Shown here in pieces: positions 13,975 through 30,749 of a stretch of DNA of 64,000 bases. How positions within the stretch are numbered: the first letter of the stretch is position 1; every line of letters starts with the position of its first letter. Origin of the DNA: Cacajao melanocephalus (lineage: Eukaryota; Chordata; Mammalia; Primates; Pitheciidae). A program made the position numbers and the translations under genes. The notes below the pieces were generated by a model, which was given only the letters and a program-made list of their open reading frames with translations, was not told the DNA's origin and did not search any database. The DNA is taken from the NCBI GenBank assembly GCA_963573385.1, contig CAUYLG010044490.1, forward strand, positions 39,392 to 103,391, given 5' to 3'.

Positions 13975-14277
13975 GCCTGGCGAAGTGGCTCACGCCTGTA
14001 ATCCCAACACTTTGGGAGGCTGAGGCAGGTGGATCACAAGGTCAGGAGTTCACAAGGTGGATCACAAGGTCAAGACCAGCCTGGCCAAGATGGTGAACCC
14101 CCATCTCTACTAAAAATACAAAACATTAGCCGAGCATGGTGGTAATTCCAGCTACTCGGGAGGCTGAGTTAGAGACTTGCTTGAACCCAGGAGGTGGAGG
14201 TTGCAGTGAGCCAAGATCAGGCCACTGCACTCCAGCCTGGGTGACAGAGCAAGACTCCATCTCAAACAAACAAAAAA
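13975..14277 (+). mobile_element. Alu inside L1, with internal duplication
   Basis: A 'ggatcacaaggtca' segment is present twice (14031-14073). Target duplication tagtactccactgtg / tggtactccattgtg. Confidence 0.9.
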
Positions 14278-15743
14278 ATAATGGTACTCCATTGTGTATA
14301 TGTCCCACATTTTCTTTATCCATTCATCCACTGATGAACACTTACGTTGCTTCCAAATCTTGGCTATTGTAAACAATGCTGCAACAAGCATGGAGTGCAG
14401 ACACCTCTTCAACATGCTGATTTCATTTCCTTTGGATAAATACCCAGTAGTGGGACTCTTGGATCATATGGTAGCTCTCTTTTCAGTTTTTTGTTGAACC
14501 TCCAAACTGTTCTCCATAATGGCTGCACTAATTTACATTCCCACCAACAGTTCCTTTTTCCCACATCCTCAACAGCTTTCATTATTGCCTGTATATTGCT
14601 TAAAAGTAATTTTTTCTGCGGTGAGATGATATCTCATTGTAGTTTTGATTTTCACATCTCTGATGATCAGTGATATTGAGCATCTTTTCATGTACCTGTT
14701 TGCCATTTGTATGTCTTCTTTTGAGAAATGTCTACTCAGATCTTTTGCCCTTTTTCAATCAGATTAATAGATTTTTTTCCTATAGAGTTGTTTGAGCTCT
14801 TTATATATTCTGGTTATTAATACCTTATCAGATGGATAGTTTACAAATATTTTCTCCCATTCTATGGGTTATCTCTTAACTTTGTTGATTGTGTCCTTTG
14901 CTGTGCAGAAGGTTTTTTACTTGATATGATCCCATTTGTCCATTTTGGCTTTGGTTGCCTGTGCTTGTGGAATATTACTCAAGAAATCTTTGCTCAGACC
15001 AATGTCCTGCAGTTTACCTAGTGTTTTCTTTTAATAGTTTCACTGTTTGAAGTCTTACATTTAGGTCTCTAATCATTTTGATTTGTTTTTTTAATATGGT
15101 AAGAGATAGGGGTCTACTTTCATTCTTCTGCATATGGATATCCAGTTTTCCTAGCATCATTTATTAAAATGACTGTCCTTTCCCCAATGTATGGTCTTGG
15201 CACCTTTGTCAAAAATGAATTCACTGTAGATGCAGGGATTTGTTTCTGGGTTCTCTATTCGGTTCCATTGGTCTATGTGTCTGTTTTTATGCCACTACCA
15301 TGATTTTTTTATTACTGTAGCTCTGTAGTATAATTTGAAGTCAGATAATGTGAGTCTTCCAGTTTGGCTCAGGATGGCTTTGGCCATTCTGGGTCTTTTG
15401 CAGTTCCACATAAATTTTAGGATTATTTTTTCTATTTCTGTGAAGAATGTCATTGGTATTTTGATAGAGATTGTATCAAATCTGTAGATTGCTTTGGGTT
15501 GTATGGATGCTTTAACAATATTGATTCTTCTAATTCATGAACATGGAATGTCGTTCCATTTCTTTATGTCCCATTCAATTTCTTGCATCAATGTATTATA
15601 GTTTTCATTGCAGATATCTTTCTCTGCTTTCATTATGTTTATGTGTAGGCATCTTATTTTATTTTTAGCTATTGCAAATGGGATTACTTTCTTGATTTCT
15701 TTTTCAGATTGTTCACTGTTCACACATAGAAATGCTACTTATT

Positions 15744-16134
<391 letters not shown>

Positions 16135-17273
16135 TCAGGTTTTTCCAAATACAAGATTACATCAGCAAACAAAGATAATTTGACTTCTTCTTTTCCAATT
16201 TGGGTGCCTTTTATTTCTCTTATCTGATTGCTCTAGGAAGGACTTCCAGTACTATGTTGAATAACAGTAGTGAAAGTGGGTACCCTTGTCTCATTCCAGA
16301 TCTTAGAGAAAAGGCTTTCCTTTTTACCCTGTTCAGTATTATACTAGCTATGAGTCTGTCCCATATGGCTTTTATTGTGTTAAGGTATGTTCCTTCTATA
16401 CCCAGTTGTTTTTTTTTTTTTCAGAGACGTTAGATTTTATCAAACGCTTTTGCAGCATCAATTGAAATGATCATATGGTTTTTATCTTTAATTCAGTTGA
16501 TATATCACATTGATTGATTTGCATACATTGAATCATCCTTGCATCTCTACAATAAATCCCTTTTGGTCATGGTAAATGGTCTTTTAAATGTGTTGTTGAA
16601 TTTAATTTTCTGGTATTTTGTTGAGGATTTTTATATCAATGTTCATCAAGGATATTGGACTGTAGTTTTCTTTTTTGGATGCATCTTTGTCTGATGTTGG
16701 TATCAGGGTAGTATCAGCCTCATAGAATGAGTATGGATGTATTTCCTCCCCCCATATTTTTCAGAATAGTTTGAGTAGGATTGGTATTCGTTCTTCTTTA
16801 AATGTTTAGCAAAATTCATTAGTAAAGCCATTGGGTCCCAGGTTTTACTTTGCTGGGAAACTTTTAGTTACAGCTTCAATCCCATTACTTGTTGTTGGTC
16901 TCTACAAGTTTGAGATTTCTTCATAGTTGAGTCTTGGTATGTTGTATGCATCTAGGAATTTATCTTTGTTTTCCAATTTAAAGGCACATAGCTGTGCATA
17001 ATAGCTTCTAATGATCCTTTGAATTTCTGTAGTAATCAGTTCTAATGTCTCTTTTCATCTCTGATTTTATTTATTTAGGTCTCTCTTTTTTTTCTTAGTC
17101 TGGCTAGTGGTTTGTTGATTTTATTGATATTTTCAAAAAGCCAACTTTTTGTTTCATTGATCTTTTGTATTTTCTTCATTTCAGTTTCATTTATTTCTGC
17201 TCTGATCTTTATGACTTCTTTCCTTCTACTAATTTTGGGTTTGGTTTGCTCTTGCTTTTCTAATTATTTAAGA

Positions 17274-17619
17274 CAGTGGTTCCCAACGTTTTTGGCACCA
17301 GGGACCAGTTTCATGGAAGACAATTTTTTCATGGATAGCAGGGGTCGGGGGGATGGTTTTGGGATGAAACTATTCCACCTCAGAACATCAGGCATTAGAT
17401 TCTCATAAAGAGCACGCAACCTAGATCCCTTGCATGTGCAGTTCACAATAGGGTTCGTGCTTCTATGAGAATCTAATGCCACCACTGATCTGGACAGGAG
17501 ACGGAGTTCAGGTAGTAATGTTCACTTGCCTACCTGCCACTTACCTCCTGCTCTGCAGCCTGGTTCCTAACAAGCCACAGACCAGTACCAGTCCATGGCC
17601 AGGGGGTTGAGGGCCCCGG
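17274..17619 (+). mobile_element. MER1B-type hAT-Charlie fossil inside the L1
   Basis: Begins cagtggttcccaacg and is about 346 bp, with near-matching 8-bp flanks atttaaga / ctttaaga. It interrupts the antisense L1 at 12810-18840, so it is younger than that L1. Confidence 0.8.
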
Positions 17620-18840
17620 CTTTAAGATGCATTACCAGGTTGTTATTTGAAGTTTTGCTACTTTTTTGATGTAGGTGTTCATTGCTACAAAATTTCCTGA
17701 CACTGTACCCCACATGGTTTACTATGTTGTGTTTCCATTTTCACTTGTTTCAAGAAATTTTTAATTTCTTCATTGACCCACTGGCCATTCAGGAGCATAT
17801 TGTTTAATTTTCATGTGTTTGTATAGTTTCCAAAGTTCCTTCTGTTATTGATTTCTAGTTTTATTCCATTGCAGTCAGAAAAGATACTTGATATGATTTC
17901 AATTTTTTTTATTTTTTGCAGACTTGTTTTGTGGCCTAATATATGGTCTATCTTTGAGAACAATCCATGTGCTGAGAAGACCGTGTACTCTGTAGCCACT
18001 GGATGAAATGTTAGGTGAATATCTGTTAGGTCCATTTGGTCTACGGTGCAGACTAAGTCTGATGTTTCTTTGTTAATTTTCTGTCTGGATAATCGGTTCA
18101 ATGCTGAAAGTGTATTGAAGTCTCCAACTACTATTGTATTGGGTCTATTTGACTCTTTAACTCATAATATTTGCTTTTTATATCTGGGTGCTCCAGTGTT
18201 GGTGCTTATATATTTGTAATTGTTATATGTTCCTGCTTAATTGACCCTTTGTCATTATATGATGGCCTTCTTTGTCTCTCTTTATAGTTTTTGTCTGGAA
18301 ATCTATTTTGTCTGATATAAATATAGCTACTCCTGCTTTTTTTATTTCCATTTGCATGGAATATGTTTTTCTATCCCTTTGTGTTCAGTCTCTGTGTGTC
18401 TTTTTAAGTGAAGTATGTTTCTTATAGACCACAAATCACTGGGTCTTGTTATGTATCCATTCAGCCACTCTCTGTCTTTTGATTGGAGAGTTTAGTCCAT
18501 TTACATTCAATGTTATTATTGATGAGTAAAGATTTACTCCTGCCATTTTGTTACTTGTTTTCTAGTTGTTTTGCGATCTTCTCTCCCTTCTTTCTTTCCT
18601 TCCTGTCTCCCTTTTAGTGAAGGTGATTTTCTCTGCTGGTGTATCTTAATTTTTTCTTTTTACTTTTTATGTATGCATTGTGTGTATGTATTTTTAATTT
18701 AAGGTTACCAGGAGGCTTGCAGGTAATATCTTATAACCCATTATTTTAAACTAATGGCAACTTAAAACTAATTGCATAAACTAACCAAGAAGCAAAGAGA
18801 AAACTAATAAAAACTCTACACGTTTAACTTCATCTCCTAC

Positions 18841-19251
18841 TTGGTGAGACCAAGCTGGAGGTGGGGTCCAAAGTCCGGTGCGGCCAAATTTAAAAGAACA
18901 CTGTGGGCTCCCCCTTCTCTTCTCCCTTTACCTCTACTGAGAGTCTGCTCCTCACTTCTTGCCTCTCTCTTGTTCCCAGGCCCCTCTCCCTGCCCTCTGT
19001 TGGAGACCTCCCAGCTCAGACTCCCTGCTTCCTTCTCCAGAGACTCCTTATCTCTCTGTGCCTTCCTTTATGCACTGATGGGGTTCCCGAGCTCCTTCCT
19101 GTGTGGAAAAGGTGGTCTCCTCTATGACTGAGCTGGGATGGGATAACTGGAGAGAGCTGGGGGAAGGAGGTAGACCCCAGAACATCACTGGAGAAATCAA
19201 TAAAGTCATCTTTATGAAGGAGGAAAAAAGGATCAAGAATAAAGTACTCTG
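18841..19251. other. Intergenic, locally GC- and CT-rich
   Basis: A pyrimidine-rich block (tctcttctccctttacctc) that differs in composition from the L1 to its left. Open frames on both strands are explained by this composition. No gene is supported. Confidence 0.5.
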
Positions 19252-19566
19252 GGCCGGGTGTAGTGGCTCACATCTGTATCCCAGCACTTTGGGAGACTGA
19301 GGCAGGTGGATCACCTGAGGTCAGGAGTTTGAGAACAGCTGGGTCGACATAGCAAAACCCCATTTCTACTAAATATACAAAAATTAATCAGGCGTGGTGG
19401 CATGCATCTGTAGTCCCAACTACTCAGGAGGCTGAGGCAGGAGAATCGCCTGAACCCCAGAAGCAGAGGTTGCAGTGAGGTGAGATAGCGCCACTGCACT
19501 CCAGCCTGGGCGACAAAGTGAGAGTCCATCTCAAAAAAACAAAAAATAAAAAATAAAAATAAATAA
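19252..19566 (+). mobile_element. Alu, full length
   Basis: Flanked by aataaagtact on both sides, with a compound aaaaat tail. Confidence 0.92.
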
Positions 19567-19840
19567 AGTACTATCATCCCAAGAGGATTATGTATCAGAG
19601 TTTTTCTGGAGTTCATGTATATAAGCTTTTCGTTTTCTTTAACTCTTTATAAAACAAGTCAAGCAAACAAAAAGTCTAGAAAATACACTATGTAATATAA
19701 TGAACACCCACTCAGTCTAAAATAAAACATTTCTAAACACAATAGACTCTTCTCCCCACCACATTTCCAGTACAATATCTTTAATTTAGCATTTATGTCA
19801 TTCTCTTTTATGTATTTATATTTTTACTACACAAGTATAT

Positions 19841-20143
<303 letters not shown>

Positions 20144-20523
20144 AACAAGTATATATTTCTTAACAAAATATAATATTGTTTGTCATGATTTTTGACTGTG
20201 CAGAAATTGTATAATACTGTATACGTCCTTCCAACCTTACTTTCCTCATTCGTTTTTTTGGGGGGCAGTAAGGGGGGCTTGTTTATTTGCTTTCTGAAAA
20301 TTCCTAAGTATTATCACTCAAGCTTAAATATTTATTTAGCTTAATACGCATAATTTTAATTCACTAATTTTATCTGCTATATAGTGTTCCATGACATGAA
20401 CATATAATTTTTCTTTGTGTATCATATTGATGAGCATTTAAATTGTTACCCCATCTATTCTATTACCATCAATGCCAACATGAACCCCAAATCTTACTCC
20501 TTGCAAGTATTTCTCTAGGCCAG

Positions 20524-21000
20524 TGGTCCCCAAATTTTAGAAAGCATTAGAATCACTTGAGAGTTCATCAAACAACAGATTGTTGAATCCCACCCCCGGA
20601 GTTTCTAATTAATTTCTAACAAGTTCTTAAGTGATGTTGCTGCTGCTGGCCTGAATACCACAGTTTGTTTTTGTTTTTGTTTTTTTTTTGGAGACGGAGT
20701 CTCACTCTGTCGCCCAGGCTAGAGTGCAGTAGCGTGATCTTGGCTCACTGCAACCTCTGTCTCCCAGGTTCAAGCAATTCTTCTGCTTCAGCCTCCTGAG
20801 TAGCTGGTATTACAGGCATGTGCCACCACGCCCAGCTATTTTTTATATTTTTAATAGAGACGGGGTTTCACCATGTTGGCCAGCCTGGTCGCTAATTCCC
20901 AACCTCAGGTGGTACTCACGCCTCGGCCTCCCAAAATGCTGGAATTACAGGTGTGACCCACTGTGCCCAGCCTAAAGACTTCACTTTTAGAACCACCACC
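20524..21000 (+). mobile_element. MER5-like hAT fossil split by an Alu
   Basis: cagtggtccccaaattt with the typical 'agaatcacttgag' and 'cccacccccggagtttc' segments of the MER5 group, interrupted by the Alu at 20669-20971 and continuing to ttagaaccaccac. Confidence 0.6.
20669..20971 (-). mobile_element. Alu, antisense, inside MER5-like element
   Basis: Full antisense Alu with a tttttg tail splitting the hAT fossil. Confidence 0.92.
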
Positions 21001-21136
21001 CTAGGATATTCATCCTGGAGTAAAATTGCTATAAAATAATTGTGCATCTTCAGCTTTAATAAATGATGCCAAATTGCTCTGCAAAGGAATTTTAATGATG
21101 TGCTCTCTCAAAGAAGTCAGTTCTCTTTCTCACATC

Positions 21137-21808
21137 TGAAACCACCTTTGCAAAACTATGACTGAGACAGTGAAAGAGATCTAGCTTAATCAACTCCATC
21201 TTGCTGCTAACCTCCAAGCTGTCCTCATTCATTCCTGGACATAAGCTGAACTAACTTTGGGAGAAACTTAGTTTATGGTTTATAGTTTGGAACAAGGATG
21301 AAACAGCCCTTTCCCAAAGCAGACCTCCTTCTTGCCTGGGGACTAGATTGCCTTTGTAGGACTGACATTAGCCACAAGATTAGAAATTATGGTTTAGGAG
21401 TTATGCAGCTGAAGCCTACAAGATTCTGACCCTCCCCTAAACTGCTCCTAAGATCAGTGCTTGAGATATTTTGCAGACTCTGCACTTGATGGATCAGCTG
21501 GCACTACCCAGATCAATAAACTGGTTTATCTGATCTTGTGGCACCCCCCCCCCAGGAACTGACTCAACTCAAGATGACAGCTTTGACTCCCTATGATTTC
21601 ATCCCTGACCAATCAGCACTCCTAGCTCACTGGCTTCCCCCCACCAGTTGTCCTTAAAAACTCTGCTCCTCAAATGCTCAGGAAGCCAGATTTGAGTTAA
21701 TAATAAAACTCCAGTCTCCTGCACAGTTCTGCATAAATTACTCTTTCTCTATTGCAGTTCCCCTGTCTTGAGAAATCAGCTCTGTCTAAGCAGCAGGCAA
21801 GGTCCACA
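21137..21808 (+). mobile_element. Solo ERV1-type LTR, copy B
   Basis: About 672 bp, beginning tgaaaccacctttgc, with a poly-A signal (aataaaact, near 21702) and the typical downstream 'tctctattgcagttcccctgtcttg'. Same family as 7831-8494, opposite orientation. A C9 run lies at 21544. No internal retroviral sequence is present. Confidence 0.7.
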
Positions 21809-22010
21809 CCACCTGTGATGTCATAACACTTCAAAAGTTTTGCCAATCCAAAGAATATGGAATTGTATTTCACTGCGGTTTTCATTTGAAGTTCCCTGTT
21901 ACTAATGGGATTGAGCATCTTTTTATATGGCTATAGACATTCAGGCTAAATTATACTGTCTCTTATCTGTTCATTCCTTTGCCTATTTGCTTTGAGGGTG
22001 TTTGACTTTA

Positions 22011-22355
<345 letters not shown>

Positions 22356-22556
22356 TTAGTTTAAAAATCCAATTGGCTTTTATTTGTGATTCTAGAATCA
22401 GGCAACGTATGAAACAGAATGGGTATTCTGGTAGACAGAGCAGAGGAGGTTGGCTTTGTAGGCTGAAAAGGGCTGAAGAAAACAGAAACAGAGACCGAAA
22501 GGTAAACTGGCCATTTCATAATTACTTTCCTTCTAGGGTTAAAAACAGAGGGGACT

Positions 22557-22921
<365 letters not shown>

Positions 22922-23199
22922 TCAAAGTTCGGTTTGATTACATGGCACTTAGCATAAGTCACTCCATTCTCCTTTGGTCTGGTCTTCTGGGGCCTGGGGC
23001 AGGAGGCTATCCCAAAACAATAGCCTCCTTATAAACCTTACTTAACACTTATGGAGTTATAGTTACTAAACCATCATCTTTAGCACATAATGAGGAAAAT
23101 GCATGTCTAGCACATTTTTCAGAAAATTCAAGACATACATTTATACAGAATTTACTATAATACAGAAATGTCTGTGTTCTGTTATCCTAAAAGGGTGAA

Positions 23200-23570
23200 G
23201 TTGAAGCAAACTTAATATAGAGAGTTAATTTGGGCCAAGGTTGAGGACTGCAGCATGGGACACACTTTCAGCTTGCTTTGGAGAGTGCTCTGGGGAACAA
23301 AGGAAAGGCTCAGACCCACAAAGCAGGAGGGGACAATTAGTAAAGTCGTTTGTCAGGAAGTCTCCTTGGTTTACAGAAATAACATTGGTTAGCGATTGGC
23401 TCTCCATTGTTGAACTATAGTCTAGCGCCCCGCATAGCAAGTGGCTTCAAGAGATAATTATTTAGCACAAGGAGGACTGACTGCTATTACATTTTAAATG
23501 CCTCTCTGGGCCTGGATAATTTAAAGGGGCTTGCCTTCCTCAGATAAAAAGATGCTTTTTTCTTTCTCAG
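23200..23570 (-). mobile_element. Probable ERV LTR fragment
   Basis: Wording such as 'gttaatttgggccaaggttgaggactgcagc' and 'ggaagtctccttggtttacag' is that of a known primate LTR repeat. Orientation and ends are uncertain. Confidence 0.45.
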
Positions 23571-23784
23571 TTATAGTAGGAGAAAAAAGAATACAAAGCT
23601 GTGCATGTACTACAATATACAAACTAAAATTCCAAAACACTATCCTTAGAAAAGAGACTAAAAGGAATATACTATTATTGCATGAGCAGTTTAGAGATAG
23701 GTTTCTTATTTTATGGCTTTAAGTGTGTAAACTTTCTTCCAATTTCCTATATTTTCAGTTCCTTTATAAAACAATGAAGTTTCA

Positions 23785-24162
<378 letters not shown>

Positions 24163-24678
24163 GAAGTCCAATAGTGATTTAATAAATGTTCAGGATAATT
24201 TTGCAACATGGCCTATTTTTTCTCCTATCATTGGAATTGTTGCTATTTGTTTAGTTGAGCACCAGATGGAAAAGCAACTGTCTACACGTATTTCTTTTTA
24301 GAATCACACTTAATTCTGGTAAAGATGATGTTATCAGAGGCACCCAGGAACTAGGACCAACTGCAGGAAAAGCAGATTTACACATCCTATCTCATGCTCA
24401 GCCTAGAGTTCACTGAGTAGAATGCTAGGTAGAATCATGCACCATTAACATTGTCACATTCTCCCTCTCTTATTTTTGTGGGGTTGAGTTAATATGGTTG
24501 AGTTTGCATATGGGAATTTGTATGATGAGACTCCATTGTACATAGTTCATTTATAATAGTATTTATAATAGAAGAAAACCTCTTTTTTAGAAGGAACAGA
24601 TTTCAGGAATATATAAAGATATACACACTTTCTGTTTTCATCATTCACTTACTCTTTCAACAAATATTGTATCTGCAA

Positions 24679-24967
24679 TTTTTTTTTTTTTAGATGGAGT
24701 CTCACTCTGTTGCCCAGGCTGGAGTGCAGTGGTGCAATCGCTCACTGCAACCTCCACCTCCCAGGTTCAGGTGAATCTCTGGCCTTGGCCTCCCGAGTAG
24801 CTGTGATTAGAGGCCTGCACCACCACGCCTGGCTAATTTTGTATTTTTAGTAGAGATGGGGTTTCTCCATGTTGACCAGCCTGGTCTCGAACTCCTGACC
24901 TCCAGGGATCTACCTGCCTCGGCCTCCCGAAGTGCTGAGATTACAGGCATAAGCCATCGTGCCCAGC
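24679..24967 (-). mobile_element. Alu, antisense
   Basis: Poly-T 13, then a complete antisense Alu ending cgtgcccagc. Confidence 0.92.
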
Positions 24968-25519
24968 TATTTTTAATAGAGAAGATGGAAGAAGTAAAAT
25001 AGTCTTTGTCCCTACTCTCATGGAGCATAATCAACTAATCTATCAGTAAAATAAATAAAAAAATATCCTGTGATAAAGAAGAAGTACACAGGAGCTTAAT
25101 AACATATGATAGTAATATTTATCTTCATTGAGGGTTTTAGAAAGGCTCCTTGAGAAAGTGATTACTGAGCTGGGTCAGAAGTGTGACGGATGCTGTGATG
25201 TGTGACCACCCGTGGTGCTGCAGCCAGATCATACTGCTTCATGGGAGCCAACAGTTTAATTGTTAAGAATTTTGAGACAGGTTTTAAACAGCCATTATCA
25301 AATATTAAGTTATGTAAACTTATAATTAAATCATATCAAAAACAAATCATAAATACTCAAAACTCATCACTTCCTAATTATTTTTTACTACATTTTATTA
25401 TTACCTGTGCTTTTCTTTTTTCTTTTTTTTTTTCTTTTCTGACCACAGATTCAGTTCACAGCCAAACCTGTGTTTTTGAGATTATCTATTGTGTATCTTT
25501 TCCAACTCCACATTCACCG
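24968..25519. other. Intergenic, nothing recognised
   Basis: AT-rich, unique. No recognised feature apart from a T-rich run near 25420. Confidence 0.6.
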
Positions 25520-25915
25520 ATGTCACAATTGGTAGCTTGAAACCAGCCATGGTGGGAGTATGCATACCATGGAAACTGGCAAACACTATAAAATGGGGCT
25601 TTTTCTCCCAAAGAGCTGGTTGTTAAACATTTACCAACATAACTACTGAGACAGCCAAGTGTAAAGAGGTCCCTGGAGAAACTCTGACCAGGCTTTGCAC
25701 ACTGGGGTGGAGCCACAGAAGTTCACATCCTTTACAGCAGGAGGAGCCCGGCCCCTCCTCTTCCTGGGTGGAAACTGGGATTCAATCTGTAAGGTGGGAA
25801 GCCTGTATACTAGCAGGATTCTCCCTTTGATGAGAGTCCCTGTTTCCCTTTCTTTTCCTTTGTATCCAATAAATTCTGCTTTTCTCACCCTTCAAAGTGT
25901 CTGCAAGCCTAATTA
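25520..25915 (+). mobile_element. Probable ERV LTR
   Basis: A moderately GC-rich block with 'actataaaatggggc' (TATA-like), a poly-A signal in 'atccaataaattctgc' and the downstream 'cttttctcacccttcaaagtg', the layout of a retroviral LTR in + orientation. Exact ends and family are not resolved. Confidence 0.5.
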
Positions 25916-26179
25916 AAGGCCTAGTCATTTCAACAGAATGTAAGGTATCTCTGAAAGATCATTTTAGCTCCAAAGGTCTCCATGAGGCTTTTGTTGGACT
26001 GCACTACTCCTTGACTTCTCCCTCTGCCAAAGTATGCTTTCTTTCCCTCTCTTTCCCAGTTGTTAGTCCCAAAAGCACCCTTCTCCACACTAAACTCCAT
26101 GTGAGTCTGCTTCTGGAGAACTCAGCCTGCAGGAAAAAGGATAAGGAGGGTTTTAATGAGAAAATGTTAAGGTAGGGAG

Positions 26180-26578
26180 TGTTAAAAGAAAGGCTTTAGC
26201 CAAATTAAATTTAAAAGAATTTAATTGAGCAAAGAATGATTCATGAATTGTTCAGCCTCTTGAGCCAAAGTAGCCTCAGAGGCTCCAGCACAGCCACGTG
26301 GTAGGAGAAGATTTGTGAACAGAAAATGCAAAGTGGCATACAGCAAATGGAAGTGAGGTATGGAAAAAGCCAAATTGGTTACAACTCTGTTTGCCTTATT
26401 TGAACACAGTTTGAACAGCTGACCACCTTTGATTGGTCAAAACTTGGTGACTGACACAAGAGTAGGCTACAATCTGTTTACAACTCCATTTAGTTAATAG
26501 TTCATGATGTACAGATAAACCTTTAGGCTGAACTTAAAATATGTAAGGAGGCAGCTTTAGGCTCAATTTGATTTAACA
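26180..26578 (-). mobile_element. Solo ERV LTR with 4-bp target duplication
   Basis: Starts tgttaaaag, ends gatttaaca, and is bounded on both sides by ggag (26176-26179 and 26579-26582). That is the 4-bp duplication expected of ERV1-class integration. In reverse orientation it shows CCAAT-type motifs (gaccaatcaaa) and an aattaaa signal near its end. No internal genes. Confidence 0.75.
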
Positions 26579-26582
26579 GGAG

Positions 26583-27311
26583 TGTTCTAGGGCATAGAAA
26601 ACTGTCTGAGCAATGTCTTGTATCAGAAGACAAAACAGCACAATTGAGGAAGGTACAAAAAGGGCTAGTGGAACCCAGCGAGCAAGAAACAGCTTAATGT
26701 GAAATGAAGCTGAAAAGGTGCGTTGGGGCAAAACCATCCAGGATGTTATTGGCCATGATAATGATTTGAGTTTGTCATAATAATAATGGAAAGACACTAG
26801 AAGGCTGGGGTGGAATGTGATGGGGTGGGCAATGCATTGTAAGATTTGCATTTGGAAAAGATTACTATTACTACGACAGAATATGGAAACTAGATTGGAT
26901 AAAGGAAAGTGTAAACTTGGAAGGGTTAGTTAGGAGATGACTGTAGCGTTAAAGATGATGGCCGCCTAGACTTGATAGTGATGGAGATGAACATTTTTGG
27001 ATTGATTCGAGAAACAGAAGGTAAAAAATGATGCAACCTGGTAATAGATTACAAGAAAGGGGAGGTGTTAAGGATGATAACTAAGTTTTTGATGTGCTAA
27101 ACTGGATAAATGGTGCCATCCAATGAGATAGAAGAGGCTCAGGCCTGGGAGAAAGATTGTAAGTTTATTTTAGGACACAAAAAACTCAAGCTTCCTTTGA
27201 GACAATCAAATGCAGTATTCTGGAAGCCAAGGAAAGAGAATGTTTCAAGAAGGACAGGGAGATCAACTATGTTGAAAGCTGTAGAGAAATGAAATAACAT
27301 ACAGCTGAAAA
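26583..27311. other. Intergenic, nothing recognised
   Basis: Unique or very old sequence between the solo LTR and the Tigger fossil. No coding support. Confidence 0.55.
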
Positions 27312-27413
27312 GTATGTAGGCCCCTTAGCTATGGTTTTGCATTCCACAATTTCAGTCACCTGTGATCAACCACAGTCTGAAAATACTAAATGAAAAATTC
27401 CAGAAATTCATAA

Positions 27414-27865
<452 letters not shown>

Positions 27866-27900
27866 TGTTTTTTGTTTTTTGTTTTTCTAAGACAGAGTCT

Positions 27901-28482
<582 letters not shown>

Positions 28483-28734
28483 TAAATTGAGCACAGTTCC
28501 AAGTAGTATGATGAAATCTGACGCTGTCCCACTCCAGCCCAGCTGGGACATGAATTCTCCATTTGTCCAGCGTAGCTGTACACACTTCCTGTCCATGAGA
28601 CACTTATTAGTCCTATCCGTTATCAGTTTGACTATCACTGCATTGCAGTGTTTACATTCAAGTCACCTTTATTTTACTTAATAATGACCCCATTGCACAA
28701 AAGTAGTGGTGCTGGCAATTTAGAAATGCCAAAG

Positions 28735-28872
28735 AGAAGCTGTAAAGTGCATCCTTTAAGTGAGAAGCTGAAAGTTCTCAATAAAGAAAGAAAAAAACTG
28801 TATGCCAAGGTTGCTAAGCTCTACAGTAAGAACAAATCTCTCTGTGAAATTGTGAATGATATATCATTATAA
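28735..28872 (+). pseudogene. Tigger transposase N-terminal remnant
   Basis: In the frame opening MPKRSCKVHPLSEKLKVL, about 46 codons resemble the start of the pogo/CENP-B-like helix-turn-helix DNA-binding domain. The frame stops at 28870 and the catalytic DDE region is gone. It is a fossil, not a host gene. Confidence 0.6.
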
Positions 28873-29188
28873 TTGTTCTATTATTAGATATTGCTGTTAA
28901 TCTCTTACTGTGCCTAATTTATAAACTTTATTATAGGGATGTAGATACAGGAAAAATATAGTATCTATAGGGTTTGGTACTATTTGTGGTTTCAGACATC
29001 CACTAGGTGCTTGGAACATTTGCCCCACAAATAAGTGGGGAAGAGCTGCTTCAAGGGAGTGATGAGTACAGAGGCCAGCTTGGAATGGGTTCAGAGATGA
29101 ACAGGAAGAAAGAAAAAGGAGGCAATTTTCCTTCTACCATAAAAACAATTGTAAGAAATGTACTTATATTTGGCCTAAAAGAAAAAGG

Positions 29189-29683
<495 letters not shown>

Positions 29684-29747
29684 CTAATTAGAAAACAGCA
29701 ATTTTACAAAGAAACTGATACCCAAAAACTGCTACAGAAGTCACTCT

Positions 29748-30036
29748 GCTGGGCATGGTGGTTCACAACTGAGATCCTAACATTTTGAGAGGCTGAGGCG
29801 AGAGCATTGCTTGAGCTCAGGAGTTTGAGACCAGCCTGGGCAACATACTGAGATCTCATTTCTACAAAAGAAATAAATAATTAGCCAGGTATGGTGGCAC
29901 GCACCTGTAATTCAGCCACTCAGGTGGCTGAAATGGGAGGATCACTTAAGCCTAGCAGGATCATGAACCATGATCCCGCTACTGCACTCAAGCCTGGATG
30001 ACAGAGGAAGACCTTGTCTCAAAAAAAGAAAAAGAA
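29748..30036 (+). mobile_element. Alu, old
   Basis: A diverged Alu (ggcatggtggttcacaactg) with the tail aaaaaaagaaaaagaaaag. Confidence 0.85.
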
Positions 30037-30311
30037 AAGTCACTTCAAGAAGGTGAAGCAAGATTATCACTTTTTTCTGGATCTTATCTGGCCCACACCA
30101 CTCTGAGCCAATTATTATCACCAGATGCAGGCAAAAGACATGGATGTTTTTATAAAAATTCAATAAATAAACATAATACTATAAAACATCCTGAGTTTAA
30201 AATCCCAATAGAGCTGATGGAGTATTGTATTGTAAACCAAAAATAAAATTTTAAGGCCCCCCAACCATCTAAATGGACCCCTCCTCTTGACCAAGGGCAT
30301 TCCAAAATTAA

Positions 30312-30743
<432 letters not shown>

Positions 30744-30749
30744 GGAGGT

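Noticed and set aside
18841..19131. 96-codon frame in the CT-rich block as a coding exon
   Set aside because: Low-complexity Leu/Ser/Pro translation explained by pyrimidine richness. No conserved motif and no matching splice sites.
28735..28872. A domesticated transposase gene
   Set aside because: Only the first about 46 codons survive, the catalytic part is gone, and the element is riddled with Alus.
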